This document shows, one piece after another, positions 41,841-53,243 of a DNA stretch of 64,000 nt. Origin of the DNA: Arthrobacter sp. NicSoilB4 (lineage in GTDB: Bacteria > Actinomycetota > Actinomycetes > Actinomycetales > Micrococcaceae); assembly GCF_019977335.1 (NCBI RefSeq), contig NZ_AP024653.1:3782001-3846000 (forward strand), given 5' to 3'. The notes beneath the pieces are model-generated. The model saw nothing but the letters and a program-made list of their open reading frames with translations, was not told the origin of the DNA and made no database searches. Each line of letters opens with the position of its first letter. Position 1 is the stretch's first letter. The position numbers and the translations under genes are program-made.

Positions 41841-43553
41841 CTACTTCTTTTCCCAGCCGATGGTGGTCCAGTCCGGAACCTGGGACAGGCTCTTGAACAG
41901 GGACGGGCCGTAGTTGGCCAGGCCGGTGCGCACGAAGGAGATCTGCGGACCGTTCATAACGACACCCATGGAGAAGTACTTCTCCATGTGCTTCTTTTCA
42001 ACTTCCATGGCTGCCTTGTTGCGCTCGGCGTTGTCGGCAATGGTGGAGAGCTTCTTGATTTCGGCGTCCAGCTCGGCGTCGCCCAGTTCGTTCTCGTTCG
42101 TCTTGGAATCGTAGAACTGCTTCACGGAGTCGGTCGCGTCCGGGCCCACGGTGTAGCCGGAGACGCTCATGAAGAAGTCGCGGCTGCCCAGGACCTTGCC
42201 GAAGTCGGCGGAAGCCCGCTGGTCGATGCCGACGTCCATGCCGCCGGCCTTGAGCTGGTTCTGCAGGGTCTGCGCGAAGGCCAGGGTGGTGGGATCGTCA
42301 CCGAAGTTGCTGATCTTGAAGGCGGCGGGAACGCCGTCCTTCTCCATGATGCCTGCGGCGTTGGCCTTGTAGCCGGCGTCGGTGAGGACCTTCTTGGCGG
42401 CCTCGGCGCCGGTTTCCTTGACCGGGTAGTTGTCCTGGTAGTACTTGGAGAACGGCAGCAGCATCATCGATCCGGAGCTGGTTTCTTCCCAGTTCAGGCC
42501 GTTGAAGCGGACCTTGCGCAGCGCTTCGCGGTCGACGGCGGTGAAGATCGCCTTGCGGATCGCGACGTCGGTCAGCGGCGCCTTCTGGGCGTTGAGGTTT
42601 AGGCCGCCGGCGAAGAGGCGCTGGCCGCGGCGGATCTCGGAGTTCTTCGTGCCGTCGAGCTGCTTGTACGGGGTGATGGTGTTGGCGGAAACGCCGTCGA
42701 TTTCACCGTTCTTGAAGGCGGCGATTGCGGCGCTGCTCTCAAGCTGGCGGAAGACGACCTTTTCCAGGACGGGCTTGTTGCCCCACCACTTGTCGTTCTG
42801 GGCGAGGGTGACCGTCTTGGCGGCGCTGTCGTACTGGCCCACCTTGAACGGGCCGGCCATCCACTCCGGGTGCATGTCGCCGGTGAAGCCTTCGTTGAAG
42901 ATCGCCGGGGTGTTCACGGCCGGGTGGATCAGGCCGGTGAAGAGGGAGTCCAGCGGGTAGACCGGCTGGGTGGTGGTGACAATGACTTCTTTGTTGCTGG
43001 AACCGGCCTTGACGGATTCAACGAACTCGTACGCGCCGGAGCTGACGATGTCGATGTCCTTGTTTTCACCTTTGAGCATGTTCCAGGTGTTCTCGAAAGC
43101 CTTGACGTCGATCGGCGTGCCGTCGTTGTAGGTGGCCTTCTCGTTCACCTTGATGGTGATGGTCTGCTTGCCGTCCTTGACCTCGCTCTTGACGTCTTCG
43201 CAGAAATCCTTGTTCGGCGTGGCGGTGCCGTCGAAGTCGAAGTTCCAGCAGCCCCATGTGCCTGCCTGGTCGATGGGGCGGTGCAGGGCGGTGTTGTCCG
43301 CGCTGTTGCCGTTGTTGGAGAAGCCGTTGAAGTCCGGACCGATGTTGCCCAGCGGCAGGGTGATGGTGCCGCCCGGCTGCAGGTCCTTGGCGTCCTTGGC
43401 GTTGATGCTGACGAGCTTGGCCAGGTCGCTGCCTGCGTCCTGGCCCTTGCCTGCCTCGGGACCCGTTGCGGCGCCGCCGCCACCGCCACAAGCGGTGAGC
43501 GCAAGCGCTGCCACGACGGCGGTAACGCCGCCGATCTTGGTCAGATTCTTCAT
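41841..43553 (-). CDS. ABC transporter substrate-binding lipoprotein, peptide/nickel family (SBP_bac_5)
   Basis: 570 residues from the ATG of KNLTKIGGVT, with AAGGGGAAC upstream. The lipoprotein signal ends in LTAC, followed by a Gly-rich linker. The mature protein has family-5 features: KVNEKATYNDGTPIDVKAFENTWNML near 115-145, FKVGQYDSAAKTVTLAQNDKWWG, and LTDVAIRKAIFTAVDREALRKV. It would capture oligopeptides (or a similar solute) outside the membrane for the two permeases and fused ATPase encoded upstream in the same transcript. It is the last gene of the operon, 55 bp after the ATPase gene. Confidence 0.92.
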   Translation of the reverse strand: MKNLTKIGGVTAVVAALALTACGGGGGAATGPEAGKGQDAGSDLAKLVSINAKDAKDLQPGGTITLPLGNIGPDFNGFSNNGNSADNTALHRPIDQAGTWGCWNFDFDGTATPNKDFCEDVKSEVKDGKQTITIKVNEKATYNDGTPIDVKAFENTWNMLKGENKDIDIVSSGAYEFVESVKAGSSNKEVIVTTTQPVYPLDSLFTGLIHPAVNTPAIFNEGFTGDMHPEWMAGPFKVGQYDSAAKTVTLAQNDKWWGNKPVLEKVVFRQLESSAAIAAFKNGEIDGVSANTITPYKQLDGTKNSEIRRGQRLFAGGLNLNAQKAPLTDVAIRKAIFTAVDREALRKVRFNGLNWEETSSGSMMLLPFSKYYQDNYPVKETGAEAAKKVLTDAGYKANAAGIMEKDGVPAAFKISNFGDDPTTLAFAQTLQNQLKAGGMDVGIDQRASADFGKVLGSRDFFMSVSGYTVGPDATDSVKQFYDSKTNENELGDAELDAEIKKLSTIADNAERNKAAMEVEKKHMEKYFSMGVVMNGPQISFVRTGLANYGPSLFKSLSQVPDWTTIGWEKK

Positions 43554-43608
43554 GTGTTCCCCTTCATTCCATTTTTGGTGCGAGTTTGTGCTGCGTGTGA
43601 CTGGTAGG

Positions 43609-45854
<2,246 letters not shown>

Positions 45855-45858
<4 letters not shown>

Positions 45859-46841
45859 GCGGCCCTCTTCTGTGTCTTGCCGGTCAGGCCCTTCTTCTTG
45901 GCGCTGCCGACGGAGCTGGAGCTCGGATCGAACGCGTCACGCAAGCCGTCGTTCATCATGGCGAGCGAACCGGTCAGCAGGAACATGACGGTCAGCGGGA
46001 CCCAGAACATCCACGGGAAGGTGGAGACCTGGGAGGTGGCCTGGCCGATCAGCACGCCCAGGCTGACATCGGGGACCTTGATGCCAATGCCGATGAAGGA
46101 GAACGCCACCTCGGCCAGGATCGCGCCGGTGATGCCGCGGGTGATGTCGAGGACGAGGAGCGAGCCGATGTTCGGGACGAGGTGCCGCCAGACGATGCGC
46201 CGCGGCGGGATCCCCATATACTGGGCCGCCTTGACGAAGTCGCGCGACATCAGGGACATCGAGAGCGAGCGGATGAGGCGGGCTGTGCCCATCCAGCTGA
46301 AGACCAGCAGGACGATGATCAGTAGCAGCCAGCTGGGCAGGCTTTTCTGAAGTCCGTTGCCGCCGCCGCTCGTGGCCACGGCGACGACCAGCAGGGCCGG
46401 CATCATGATCAGGGCTTCGAGGGCAAACAGCATCACCTTGTCCACCTTCCCGCCGAAGTAGGCCATGGTGCAGCCGTACACGGCGGCGATCAGGACCGAG
46501 ACGAGGCCGACGACGAGGCCGATCAGGATCGAGATCCGGGTGCCTTCGACTGTGAGGGCGTAGAGGTCGATTCCGGCCTGGGAGGTGCCCAGCAGGTGCT
46601 CGGACGACGGCGGCATGCCGATGTTGAAGGGGTCGATCGTCTCCTTGTCCCAGCTCGTGAAGAAGCCGCCCACGAAGGAGAACAGGGTCAGCGCCAGGAA
46701 GATGACCAGGCCGACGACGGCTGTTTTGTTGCGCAGGAAGCGGCGGAGGATGATCGAGGACTTCGCAATGACGACGTCGTTGTTCTCGATCTTGGCCTCG
46801 CCGGCGACGGCGGCCGGGTCGATGGTGTTGAGGTTTGTCAT
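45855..46841 (-). CDS. Peptide ABC transporter permease (DppC/OppC type)
   Basis: 328 residues. The long cytoplasmic N-terminus precedes TM1 (FLRNKTAVVGLVIFLALTLFSFVGGFF), as in DppC/OppC. About six membrane segments follow. The EAA-like coupling motif is MSRDFVKAAQYMGIPPRRIVWRHLVPN. LLGTSQAGIDLYALTVEGTRISILIGL is another DppC landmark. It forms the channel with the upstream permease. Two bases separate it from that gene, and it overlaps the ATPase gene by 4 bp. Confidence 0.93.
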
Positions 46842-46843
46842 GG

Positions 46844-47830
46844 TTACTGCACCCGCACTCTCGGGTCGACCAGGGTGGTGGCGAAGTCCGCGAGGATGGC
46901 GCCGATCGCGAATATCACGGAGCCGTAGGCGAGGGTCGCCGTCGCGGCGTTGACGTCCTGCAGGGCGATCGCATCGATGCTCCAGGATCCGACGCCGTGC
47001 CAGGCGAAGATCTTCTCGGCGAAGAAGCCGCCGGCGAAGATGGCCGGGATCGTGAAGGCGATGCTTTGCGCTACGGGGATGAAGGACACGCGCAGGGCGT
47101 GCCGGCTGATGGCCTGGTTGCGGGTCAGCCCCTTGGCCCGCGCGGTACGGACGAAGTCGGCGTTGACGTTGTCCAGTAGGTATTGGCGCTGCGCGATCTG
47201 ATAGGCGCCCCAGCCCACGATCGTGATGGCAAAGGTCGGCACTGCGTAGTGGGCCAGCATGTCGACGAATTGCGCCCAGCCGTCGCCCTCAAGCCCCGGC
47301 GTGGAAATGCCGGTGACAAAGAAGATGCGTTCGCCGACTGACTCGTTGATGTTGATGGCACCGAGCTGCACCAGGAAGTAGGCGATCGGCGCGGGCACGA
47401 TGTACACGAGGTAGCTGTAGGAGGTGATGACCCGGTCCGAGGCCTTGTACTGCCGGGCCGCCGTGTAGACACCCAGGGCGATGCCGATGATCAGGGTCAG
47501 GACGATGGAGGCTAGGAACAGCCGCGTGGAGATCCACACCCGGTCGCCGAATTCGGCGTTGATGAACGCGCCGTTCGGGCTGCGTCCCCAGTCCCAGCGG
47601 GTGACGATCGCCGTGAGCCACTCAACATAGCGGTCCCAGGCGCTGAGCTCCGGATCGAGGCCCTTCAGCCGGAAGGAGTTGGCCACCTGCTCGGGGGTGG
47701 GCCGCGGGATCCGCTCCTGCTCCAACAGCGCGGGCTGCAGGGTGTTCACGGCCAGGAAATACCCGGCAGTGGTGGTCAGGAAGATCATGAAGACATACGT
47801 GATGGCGCGCTTGGCGAGGTATCGGAGCAT
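46844..47830 (-). CDS. Peptide ABC transporter permease (DppB/OppB type)
   Basis: 328 residues from the ATG of LRYLAKRAITYVF, the family N-terminus. About six membrane segments. The coupling helix is YLLDNVNADFVRTARAKGLTRNQAISRHALRVS, a clear DppB EAA loop, and the end is the usual DPRVRVQ. No good Shine-Dalgarno precedes the ATG. Instead a 28-codon ORF ends 7 nt upstream (47838-47924), so translation is probably coupled. First structural gene of the operon. Confidence 0.9.
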   Translation of the reverse strand: MLRYLAKRAITYVFMIFLTTTAGYFLAVNTLQPALLEQERIPRPTPEQVANSFRLKGLDPELSAWDRYVEWLTAIVTRWDWGRSPNGAFINAEFGDRVWISTRLFLASIVLTLIIGIALGVYTAARQYKASDRVITSYSYLVYIVPAPIAYFLVQLGAININESVGERIFFVTGISTPGLEGDGWAQFVDMLAHYAVPTFAITIVGWGAYQIAQRQYLLDNVNADFVRTARAKGLTRNQAISRHALRVSFIPVAQSIAFTIPAIFAGGFFAEKIFAWHGVGSWSIDAIALQDVNAATATLAYGSVIFAIGAILADFATTLVDPRVRVQ

Positions 47831-47837
47831 GGGATGG

Positions 47838-47924
47838 CTAGTTCTGGATCGCCGTTGCCTGTGCGGTGCCTGCCGGACCGGCTGATGCAGCCGCAGCGCG
47901 CGCAAGATTCTTGACAAGATTCAC
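47838..47924 (-). CDS. Candidate leader peptide ORF upstream of the peptide ABC operon
   Basis: GTG start with AAGGATC 7 nt upstream, 28 codons, TAG stop 7 nt before the permease ATG. The predicted peptide begins VNLVKNLARAAAASAGPAG and ends ATAIQN. It is too short for homology. An exact 8-bp direct repeat (CAAGATTC on the plus strand, 47903-47910 and 47915-47922) lies over its first codons. Spacing suggests translational coupling or an attenuation-type leader. The permease lacks its own ribosome-binding site, which supports the idea. Confidence 0.42.
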   Translation of the reverse strand: MNLVKNLARAAAASAGPAGTAQATAIQN

Positions 47925-48183
47925 AACTTGATCCTTCCGTAGTCCCCATCCGGCAGGGGATTACCGCTGCCGATCCGGGATCTGGGCCAGCGGGTTTCTG
48001 GCCGCCTGCGCGCCTTTCGGCGAGTCCTTGTGGACTATGTTGCAGGTCACATTCCAGAGGAAACTATCACATGGATACTGCCGCCGAATGACGCACGCCC
48101 CGGCGTTCCGCGAGTCAGGTATCAGATCGTTATGAATAATTCAGGGGAATGGATTTGGCGCGGCCCGGCGGGGACGGCGTGGC

Positions 48184-48789
48184 CTACGCTCCGCTCACCA
48201 CGCGCGAGACGAGCTCGCGCCAGGACGCGGCGAGGCGCTGCGGGGCAATCTGGTGCACACGGACGGCATGCAGGATCCGCTCCGGCTCCAGGACGGCGCT
48301 CAGCGAGGTGGCCATCAGCCAGGGGTCGGTCGTGACGCCAGCTTCCCGCAGCAGCATCTCCAGGTGCCGGTGCCAGAGCACTGCCGCCGGCACGTCGAAC
48401 CGGTTGTGGGCCGACACGTCCGCGGCCCGGGCGAGCTCACCAAATTCAAGCACCCAGGCTATGCGCTCCTCACCGAAGGCAATGAGCCTTTCCCGCGGCG
48501 GGGCGCCGGGTCCGAGCGGCGGCGGGCCGAACATAAAGCGCCCCTGGAACTGGGCCTCCGCGTCGCTCAGCAGCGTCATCATGAGGCCCGCCCGGCTGCC
48601 GAACCGCCGGAACACCGTCCCCTTGCCCACGCCGGCCCGCTGCGCCAGCGTGCCCATGGTGAGGCCGTCGGCCCCGCATTCCTCGATTAGCTCGCGGGCG
48701 GCACGGAGCAGCAGTTCGCGGTTCCGTGCGGCGTCGCGGCGTTCAGGCTCCAGGCCCGGGCGGATTGGGATGAGGCTCACACCGCACAT
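48184..48789 (-). CDS. TetR-family transcriptional regulator
   Basis: 201 residues. The HTH is RELLLRAARELIEECGADGLTMGTLAQRAGVGKGTVFRRFGSRAGLMMTLL, with a helical ligand domain after it. A GTG three codons in is an alternative start. It is divergent from the NADPH-dependent FMN reductase gene with 115 bp between starts. A CGGAC-CGCA-GTCCG dyad lies between them, so it probably represses that flavoprotein gene. Confidence 0.87.
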   Translation of the reverse strand: MCGVSLIPIRPGLEPERRDAARNRELLLRAARELIEECGADGLTMGTLAQRAGVGKGTVFRRFGSRAGLMMTLLSDAEAQFQGRFMFGPPPLGPGAPPRERLIAFGEERIAWVLEFGELARAADVSAHNRFDVPAAVLWHRHLEMLLREAGVTTDPWLMATSLSAVLEPERILHAVRVHQIAPQRLAASWRELVSRVVSGA

Positions 48790-48807
48790 TCTAGACCCGG
48801 GGAATAG

Positions 48808-48827
48808 AAGCGGACCGCAGTCCGTTT
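48808..48827. promoter_or_regulatory. TetR-type operator upstream of the FMN reductase gene
   Basis: CGGAC (48811-48815) and GTCCG (48820-48824) form a perfect dyad around CGCA, with flanking AA and TT also complementary. It lies 19 bp from the TetR start in the divergent control region. Confidence 0.5.
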
Positions 48828-48904
48828 TGATCTGCGAAGGCCGAAAAAGCCTCCATATTCAGCCAACCGCAGGACCACCCGCGGCGCGACACCTAGGAGT
48901 TCAC

Positions 48905-49468
48905 ATGTCCAAGACCACCGTACTCACCCTGGTCGGCAGCCTGCGCGCCGATTCCACCAACCAGAAGCTGGCCGAAGCCATCCAGCTGAACGCCCCGGAG
49001 CAGGTTGAGGTGCTGATTCACGACAGCCTCGGCAACATCCCGTTCTACAACGAGGACATCGACGTCGAGGGCCAGGTCCCGGCTGCCGCAGCCGCCCTGC
49101 GCGCCGCCGCGAGCGACGCCGACACCCTGCTCCTGGTCACCCCGGAGCACAACGGCACGGTCCCCGCCTCGCTCAAGAACGCCATCGACTGGCTGTCACG
49201 CCCCTTCGGCGCGGGCGCCCTCAGCGGCAAGCCGACCGCCGTTGTCGGCACCGCCTTCGGCCAGTTCGGCGGCGTGTGGGCCCAGGATGAGGCCCGCAAG
49301 GCCGTCGGCATCGCCGGCGCCCAGGTCCTGGAGAACGTCAAGCTGGCCGTGCCGGGCTCCATGGTCCGCTTCGCCGAAGTCCACCCGAAGGACGACGCCG
49401 AGGTCGTCGAACAGATCAAGGGCGTCTTCACTGCGCTGGAAGAATCCCGCACGGTCGCCGCGGCCTAG
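48905..49468 (+). CDS. NADPH-dependent FMN reductase family flavoprotein
   Basis: 187 residues from the ATG of SKTTVLTLVGSLRADSTNQKLAEA. The flavodoxin-like FMN loop is GSLRADSTN, followed by TPEHNGTVPASLKNAIDWLSRP, the diagnostic PEYN-x-S-P-x-x-LKN-A-x-D-W block. Such enzymes reduce quinones, chromate or azo compounds with NADPH and form dimers. The divergent TetR gene is its likely repressor. It fits a redox-stress or xenobiotic response. Confidence 0.92.
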   Translation: MSKTTVLTLVGSLRADSTNQKLAEAIQLNAPEQVEVLIHDSLGNIPFYNEDIDVEGQVPAAAAALRAAASDADTLLLVTPEHNGTVPASLKNAIDWLSRPFGAGALSGKPTAVVGTAFGQFGGVWAQDEARKAVGIAGAQVLENVKLAVPGSMVRFAEVHPKDDAEVVEQIKGVFTALEESRTVAAA

Positions 49469-49567
49469 CCTCGCGCACTGCCGGAAACACCGGACACCCC
49501 CGCACGGTCCTCCGCGCGGGGGTGTTCCGCGTCGGGACGCCTTTCGGCTCGACTTTCCGGCGGACTT

Positions 49568-49608
49568 GGAAACAAAAGTTTCCCCTGTAACAACAAGGGT
49601 TGTATTCT
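49568..49608 (+). promoter_or_regulatory. Promoter and two dyads of the aminotransferase gene
   Basis: GGAAAC-AAAA-GTTTCC (49568-49583) and ACAAC-AAGG-GTTGT (49590-49603) are perfect dyads immediately before a TATTCT -10 element (49603-49608). The GTG start follows at 49616, so the transcript is probably leaderless or nearly so, and the dyads lie where an activator or repressor would bind. Confidence 0.5.
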
Positions 49609-49615
49609 GGGAGAT

Positions 49616-50908
49616 GTGACCCACGAAACACTTGATGCCGCCGCAGAAGTACTTCCGGCCGAGGCAATTGACGCAATCGAACGTGCGGCTACGTCCGCCC
49701 ACCGCCACGAGGACCTGTTCTCGGAGCGCGCAGCAAATATCAAGCAATCGGCAGTCCGCGATGTCTTCGACATCTCGATGCGCCCCGGCCTGGTTTCCCT
49801 GGCCGGCGGAAGCCCGTACCTCCAGTCACTGCCGCTGGAACGGCTCGGCCAGACCGCCGCGAAGATCGTCGCCGAACAGGGCATGACCGCACTGCAGTAC
49901 GGCGGCGGGCAGGGCACCGAGGAGCTCCGGACCCAGATCTGCGAAGTCATGGCCGCCGAAGGGATCCTGGACGCCAAACCGGAAAACGTGGTGATCACCG
50001 CGGGTTCACAGTCCGCCCAGGACGTCGCGACCAAAGTCTTCTGCAACCCCGGCGACGTGGTCCTGGTCGAGGACCCCACCTACGTCGGCGCCCTGAATAC
50101 GTTCGAGGCCTACCAGGTCGAGGTCGCCACCGTGCCGATGGACGGCGACGGCATTGTCCCGGACCTCCTTGAGGCCAAGATCGCCGCCCTGCAGACGGCC
50201 GGCAAGAACGTTAAGTTCCTGTACACGATCCCGAGCTTCAACAACCCGTCCGGCATCACCCTGTCCGCCGAGCGGCGGCAGCAGGTCGTGGATATATGCC
50301 GAAATGCGAATATTTTGGTGCTGGAGGACAACCCCTACGGGCTCCTCCGGTTCGACGGCAAGCCCCTCACCCCGTTGCGGGCCGCCAACCCGGACGACGT
50401 GATCTACATGGGGTCCTTCTCGAAGATCTTCGCGCCGGGCCTCCGGATCGGCTGGGCCCTCGTCCCGGCACACCTGCAGCGCCGCTACTACCTCGCTTCA
50501 GAGGCTGTCACCCTGTGCCCGCCCACCCTCAACCAGATGCTGGTCTCCGCCTACCTCCGCGACTACGACTGGCGCGGGCAGATCGAGACCTACCGGGGGC
50601 TGTACAAGGAACGCTGCGACGCGATGCTGGCCGCCCTTGACGAGTACATGCCGGCGGGCCTGAGTTGGACCCGACCGGAAGGCGGATTCTTTGTCTGGGT
50701 CACCCTTCCCGAGGGCGTGGACACATACCCACTGCTGAAAAAGGCAATCGACGCCGGGGTGGTCTTCATTCCGGGGGCGGCATTCACCCACTCCGATGAT
50801 CCCTCCAACAAGATCCGGCTGGCGTTCAGCGCCGTCCCGCCGGAGTCCATCCGCGAAGGAGTCCGCCGGCTGGCACCGGTCCTGCGGGAAGCCATCACCG
50901 CGCTGTAG
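49616..50908 (+). CDS. PLP-dependent aminotransferase, fold type I (LysN/AAA-like)
   Basis: 430 residues from a GTG start. PLP-binding features: GSQSAQDVATKVF, NNPSG near 209-213, DNPYG near 238-242 and the Schiff-base Lys270 in GSFSKIFAPGLRIGW. This resembles 2-aminoadipate/kynurenine-type aminotransferases, the stand-alone version of the MocR C-terminal domain. It transfers amino groups from amino acids to 2-oxoglutarate in the cytoplasm. The amino donor is not fixed by sequence. No biosynthetic partner is adjacent. Confidence 0.9.
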   Translation: MTHETLDAAAEVLPAEAIDAIERAATSAHRHEDLFSERAANIKQSAVRDVFDISMRPGLVSLAGGSPYLQSLPLERLGQTAAKIVAEQGMTALQYGGGQGTEELRTQICEVMAAEGILDAKPENVVITAGSQSAQDVATKVFCNPGDVVLVEDPTYVGALNTFEAYQVEVATVPMDGDGIVPDLLEAKIAALQTAGKNVKFLYTIPSFNNPSGITLSAERRQQVVDICRNANILVLEDNPYGLLRFDGKPLTPLRAANPDDVIYMGSFSKIFAPGLRIGWALVPAHLQRRYYLASEAVTLCPPTLNQMLVSAYLRDYDWRGQIETYRGLYKERCDAMLAALDEYMPAGLSWTRPEGGFFVWVTLPEGVDTYPLLKKAIDAGVVFIPGAAFTHSDDPSNKIRLAFSAVPPESIREGVRRLAPVLREAITAL

Positions 50909-50957
50909 CCTGAGTCTGGTGCATGGCCAGCCGTTCGTTGACCTCAAGGAGCAATTC

Positions 50958-51389
50958 ATGACCGGAATTATTGTTGTCGGTGTTGATGGCAGCGAGACTG
51001 CCCTGAAGGCCGCGCACACCGCCCGTGACCTGGCCGCTTCGCTCGGGGCGACCCTCCACGTGGTCAGCGCCTTCGACAGCGACAGGACCGAGGTCTACGG
51101 CAGCGGCAGCGACAAGTGGATCGTTTCCGACGCGGGTGACGCGGAGAAGGTCGCCCGAAGCGTCGCCGACAGCCTGCGCACCCCTGCACTCCATGTCACC
51201 TACGCGGCCGCCCGGGGCAAACCGGCCGAGGCCCTGATCGACGAAGCGGCGCGCTCCGGTGCCCAGCTGATCGTGGTCGGCAACCGGCGGATGCAGGGGC
51301 TGGGCCGCGTGCTCGGAAGCGTTGCCAACTCCGTGGCCCACAACGCTCCCTGCGACGTTTACATCGCCAAGACCGACTCGTCCAGCTAG
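50958..51389 (+). CDS. Universal stress protein (UspA family)
   Basis: 143 residues from the ATG of TGIIVVGVDGSETALKAA, with AAGGAGC upstream. Single Usp domain. The ATP-binding loop is VVGNRRMQGLGRVLGSVANSVAHNAPCDV (G-x2-G-x9-G-S/N type), so it is probably a nucleotide-binding Usp. It lies 49 bp after the aminotransferase gene on the same strand. A role in stress or stationary-phase survival is the family expectation. Confidence 0.93.
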   Translation: MTGIIVVGVDGSETALKAAHTARDLAASLGATLHVVSAFDSDRTEVYGSGSDKWIVSDAGDAEKVARSVADSLRTPALHVTYAAARGKPAEALIDEAARSGAQLIVVGNRRMQGLGRVLGSVANSVAHNAPCDVYIAKTDSSS

Positions 51390-51413
51390 GCAGCGCGGGC
51401 CGGCGCTGCCTAG
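51386..51413. terminator. Bidirectional terminator between usp and the CoA ligase gene
   Basis: CTAGGCAGCGC pairs perfectly over 11 bp with GCGCTGCCTAG around a 6-nt loop. It begins within the usp stop codon and lies 15 bp from the convergent ligase stop. Confidence 0.65.
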
Positions 51414-51427
51414 CAGCGGCGCCGGGT

Positions 51428-53026
51428 CTACCCGGTCGCCGCGCCTGCCGTCTTGAGCTTCCGGCGCAGGATCTTGCCGGAGGAGGACTTCGGCACGGCG
51501 TCGATGAACTCCACCCGGCGGATCTTCTTGAAGGGCGCCACCTTGGCCGCCACGTAGTCCATCACCGCGGCCTCGTCCAGCGGCTCGCCACCGTCCCCGG
51601 GCTGGAGCACCACGAATGCCATCGGCACTTCCTGGCCGTCGGCGTCGGGCGTTCCGATCACCGCGGCGTCGGCGATGCCGGGGTGCGTGAGGAGCAGCGC
51701 CTCCAGCTCCGCCGGAGCGATCTGGTATCCCTTGTACTTGATCAGTTCCTTGAGCCGGTCGACGATCGTAACAACCCCTTCGGCGTTCACGGTGGCAATA
51801 TCGCCGGTGCGCAGAAAGCCGTCGGCGTCGAGCGTGTCCGCCGTTTCCCCGGGCCGGTTGAGGTAGCCCAGCATCACGTTCGGACCACGGCACAGCAGGT
51901 GGCCGGGCGCGCTGGTGCCCTCGGCCGGGACGTCGATCTCCTCCCCGCTGGCCGGATCCAGCAGGCGGCACTCCATGTTGGGGACGGTGTAGCCGACCGA
52001 GCTGACAGGAACATCGGTCGCATCCACCGGAATCAGGTGGGACACGGGGCTCATCTCCGTCATGCCGTAGCCCTGCAGGACCCGGCAGCCAAGGCGTTCG
52101 GCCAGCCTGCTGCCCAGTTGGCCGTCGAGTGGCGCCGCTCCTGACAGTGTGGTGTGCACCGAGCTGAGATCGTAGCCGGCCACCATCGGATGCTTGGACA
52201 GGGCCACGGCCACCGGCGGGGCGATGAACAAGTAGCTGCATTTGTGGTCCTGGATGATCCGCAGGAACTCGGCCAGATCGAACTTCGGCATCGTGACGAG
52301 GCAGGCACGCTGGCGCAGGGCGAGGTTCAGCAGCACGGTCAGTCCGTAGATGTGGAAGAACGGCAGCAGTGCCAGCAGCCTGTCCTCGGGGGTGACCTTC
52401 AACAGCCCGCGGGACTGCTCCGCATTCGCAACGAGGTTCCGGTGGCTGAGCATCACCCCCTTGGGCCGGCCGGTGGTCCCGGAGGAGTACGGCAGCACGG
52501 CCACGTGGGTGGCGGGGTCGAACCTGACGTCCGGAGCCGGGGCGCCCGCGGTCAGCAGGTCCTGCAGCGACGGGTGGCCCGCGGCGCCGTCGAGGACGAC
52601 GAGCCGTTCGGTCGGGATCCCGGCCCGGGCGGCGGCTTCCCGGGCTGCGGGGAGCAGGGCCGAGACGGTAAACATCCACTCCGCGTCGGCGTCGGCCAAC
52701 TGGAGGGCGATCTCATCCTCGGTGTACAGGGAATTGACGGTGGTGACCGTCGCGCCGGCCCGCAGCAGTCCGTGGAAAACCACGGCGAAGGCCGGGATAT
52801 TGGGGCAAAGGATCGCCGCAACGCCGTGGACGCCCAGGCCCCGTGCCGCCACGGCCCCGGCGACGGCGTCGATCTGCGCCACCAGCGTCCGGTAGCTCGT
52901 CTCCGCACCGCTCGTGCCGTCGACGACGGCGGTCCGGTCCAGGTCCGCCTCCTCCAGGCCGCCGAAGAGGTAGTCGTAGAGGCTGACATCGGGAATTTCC
53001 ACATCGGGGAACGGGCTGGAAAACAC
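51428..53026 (-). CDS. AMP-forming acyl-CoA ligase (4-coumarate:CoA ligase-like)
   Basis: 532 residues from a GTG with AAAGGAG 8 nt upstream. It activates a carboxylic acid to an acyl-CoA through an acyl-AMP. Motifs: YSSGTTGRPKGVMLSH (P-loop), YGMTEMSP, RTGDIATVNAEGVVTIVDRLKELIKYKGYQIAPAELE (hinge and A8) and PKSSSGKILRRKL with the catalytic Lys near the end. Overall like plant and actinobacterial 4-coumarate:CoA ligases. It could feed phenolic acids into the nearby aromatic region, but that gene cluster is separately transcribed. Confidence 0.92.
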   Translation of the reverse strand: MFSSPFPDVEIPDVSLYDYLFGGLEEADLDRTAVVDGTSGAETSYRTLVAQIDAVAGAVAARGLGVHGVAAILCPNIPAFAVVFHGLLRAGATVTTVNSLYTEDEIALQLADADAEWMFTVSALLPAAREAAARAGIPTERLVVLDGAAGHPSLQDLLTAGAPAPDVRFDPATHVAVLPYSSGTTGRPKGVMLSHRNLVANAEQSRGLLKVTPEDRLLALLPFFHIYGLTVLLNLALRQRACLVTMPKFDLAEFLRIIQDHKCSYLFIAPPVAVALSKHPMVAGYDLSSVHTTLSGAAPLDGQLGSRLAERLGCRVLQGYGMTEMSPVSHLIPVDATDVPVSSVGYTVPNMECRLLDPASGEEIDVPAEGTSAPGHLLCRGPNVMLGYLNRPGETADTLDADGFLRTGDIATVNAEGVVTIVDRLKELIKYKGYQIAPAELEALLLTHPGIADAAVIGTPDADGQEVPMAFVVLQPGDGGEPLDEAAVMDYVAAKVAPFKKIRRVEFIDAVPKSSSGKILRRKLKTAGAATG

Positions 53027-53243
53027 GCAACATCTCCTTTGATCCGCGTCCGCCGGGCTGGCGGGGGCTGGTGCCACTCTAGTGCCGCCGTGCCGTCCGG
53101 GACAGGCCGGCGTAGACACGCGTCACTACGCGCAGTGGGCAGCCTCACGCGGAATCAGACCCTCCTCCGCACAGTGCCGGCGGTAAAATTGGAGGTGCCC
53201 CAACGGCGTGGACGTCACACTTTCACAGTTCAGGGGATGAAAA

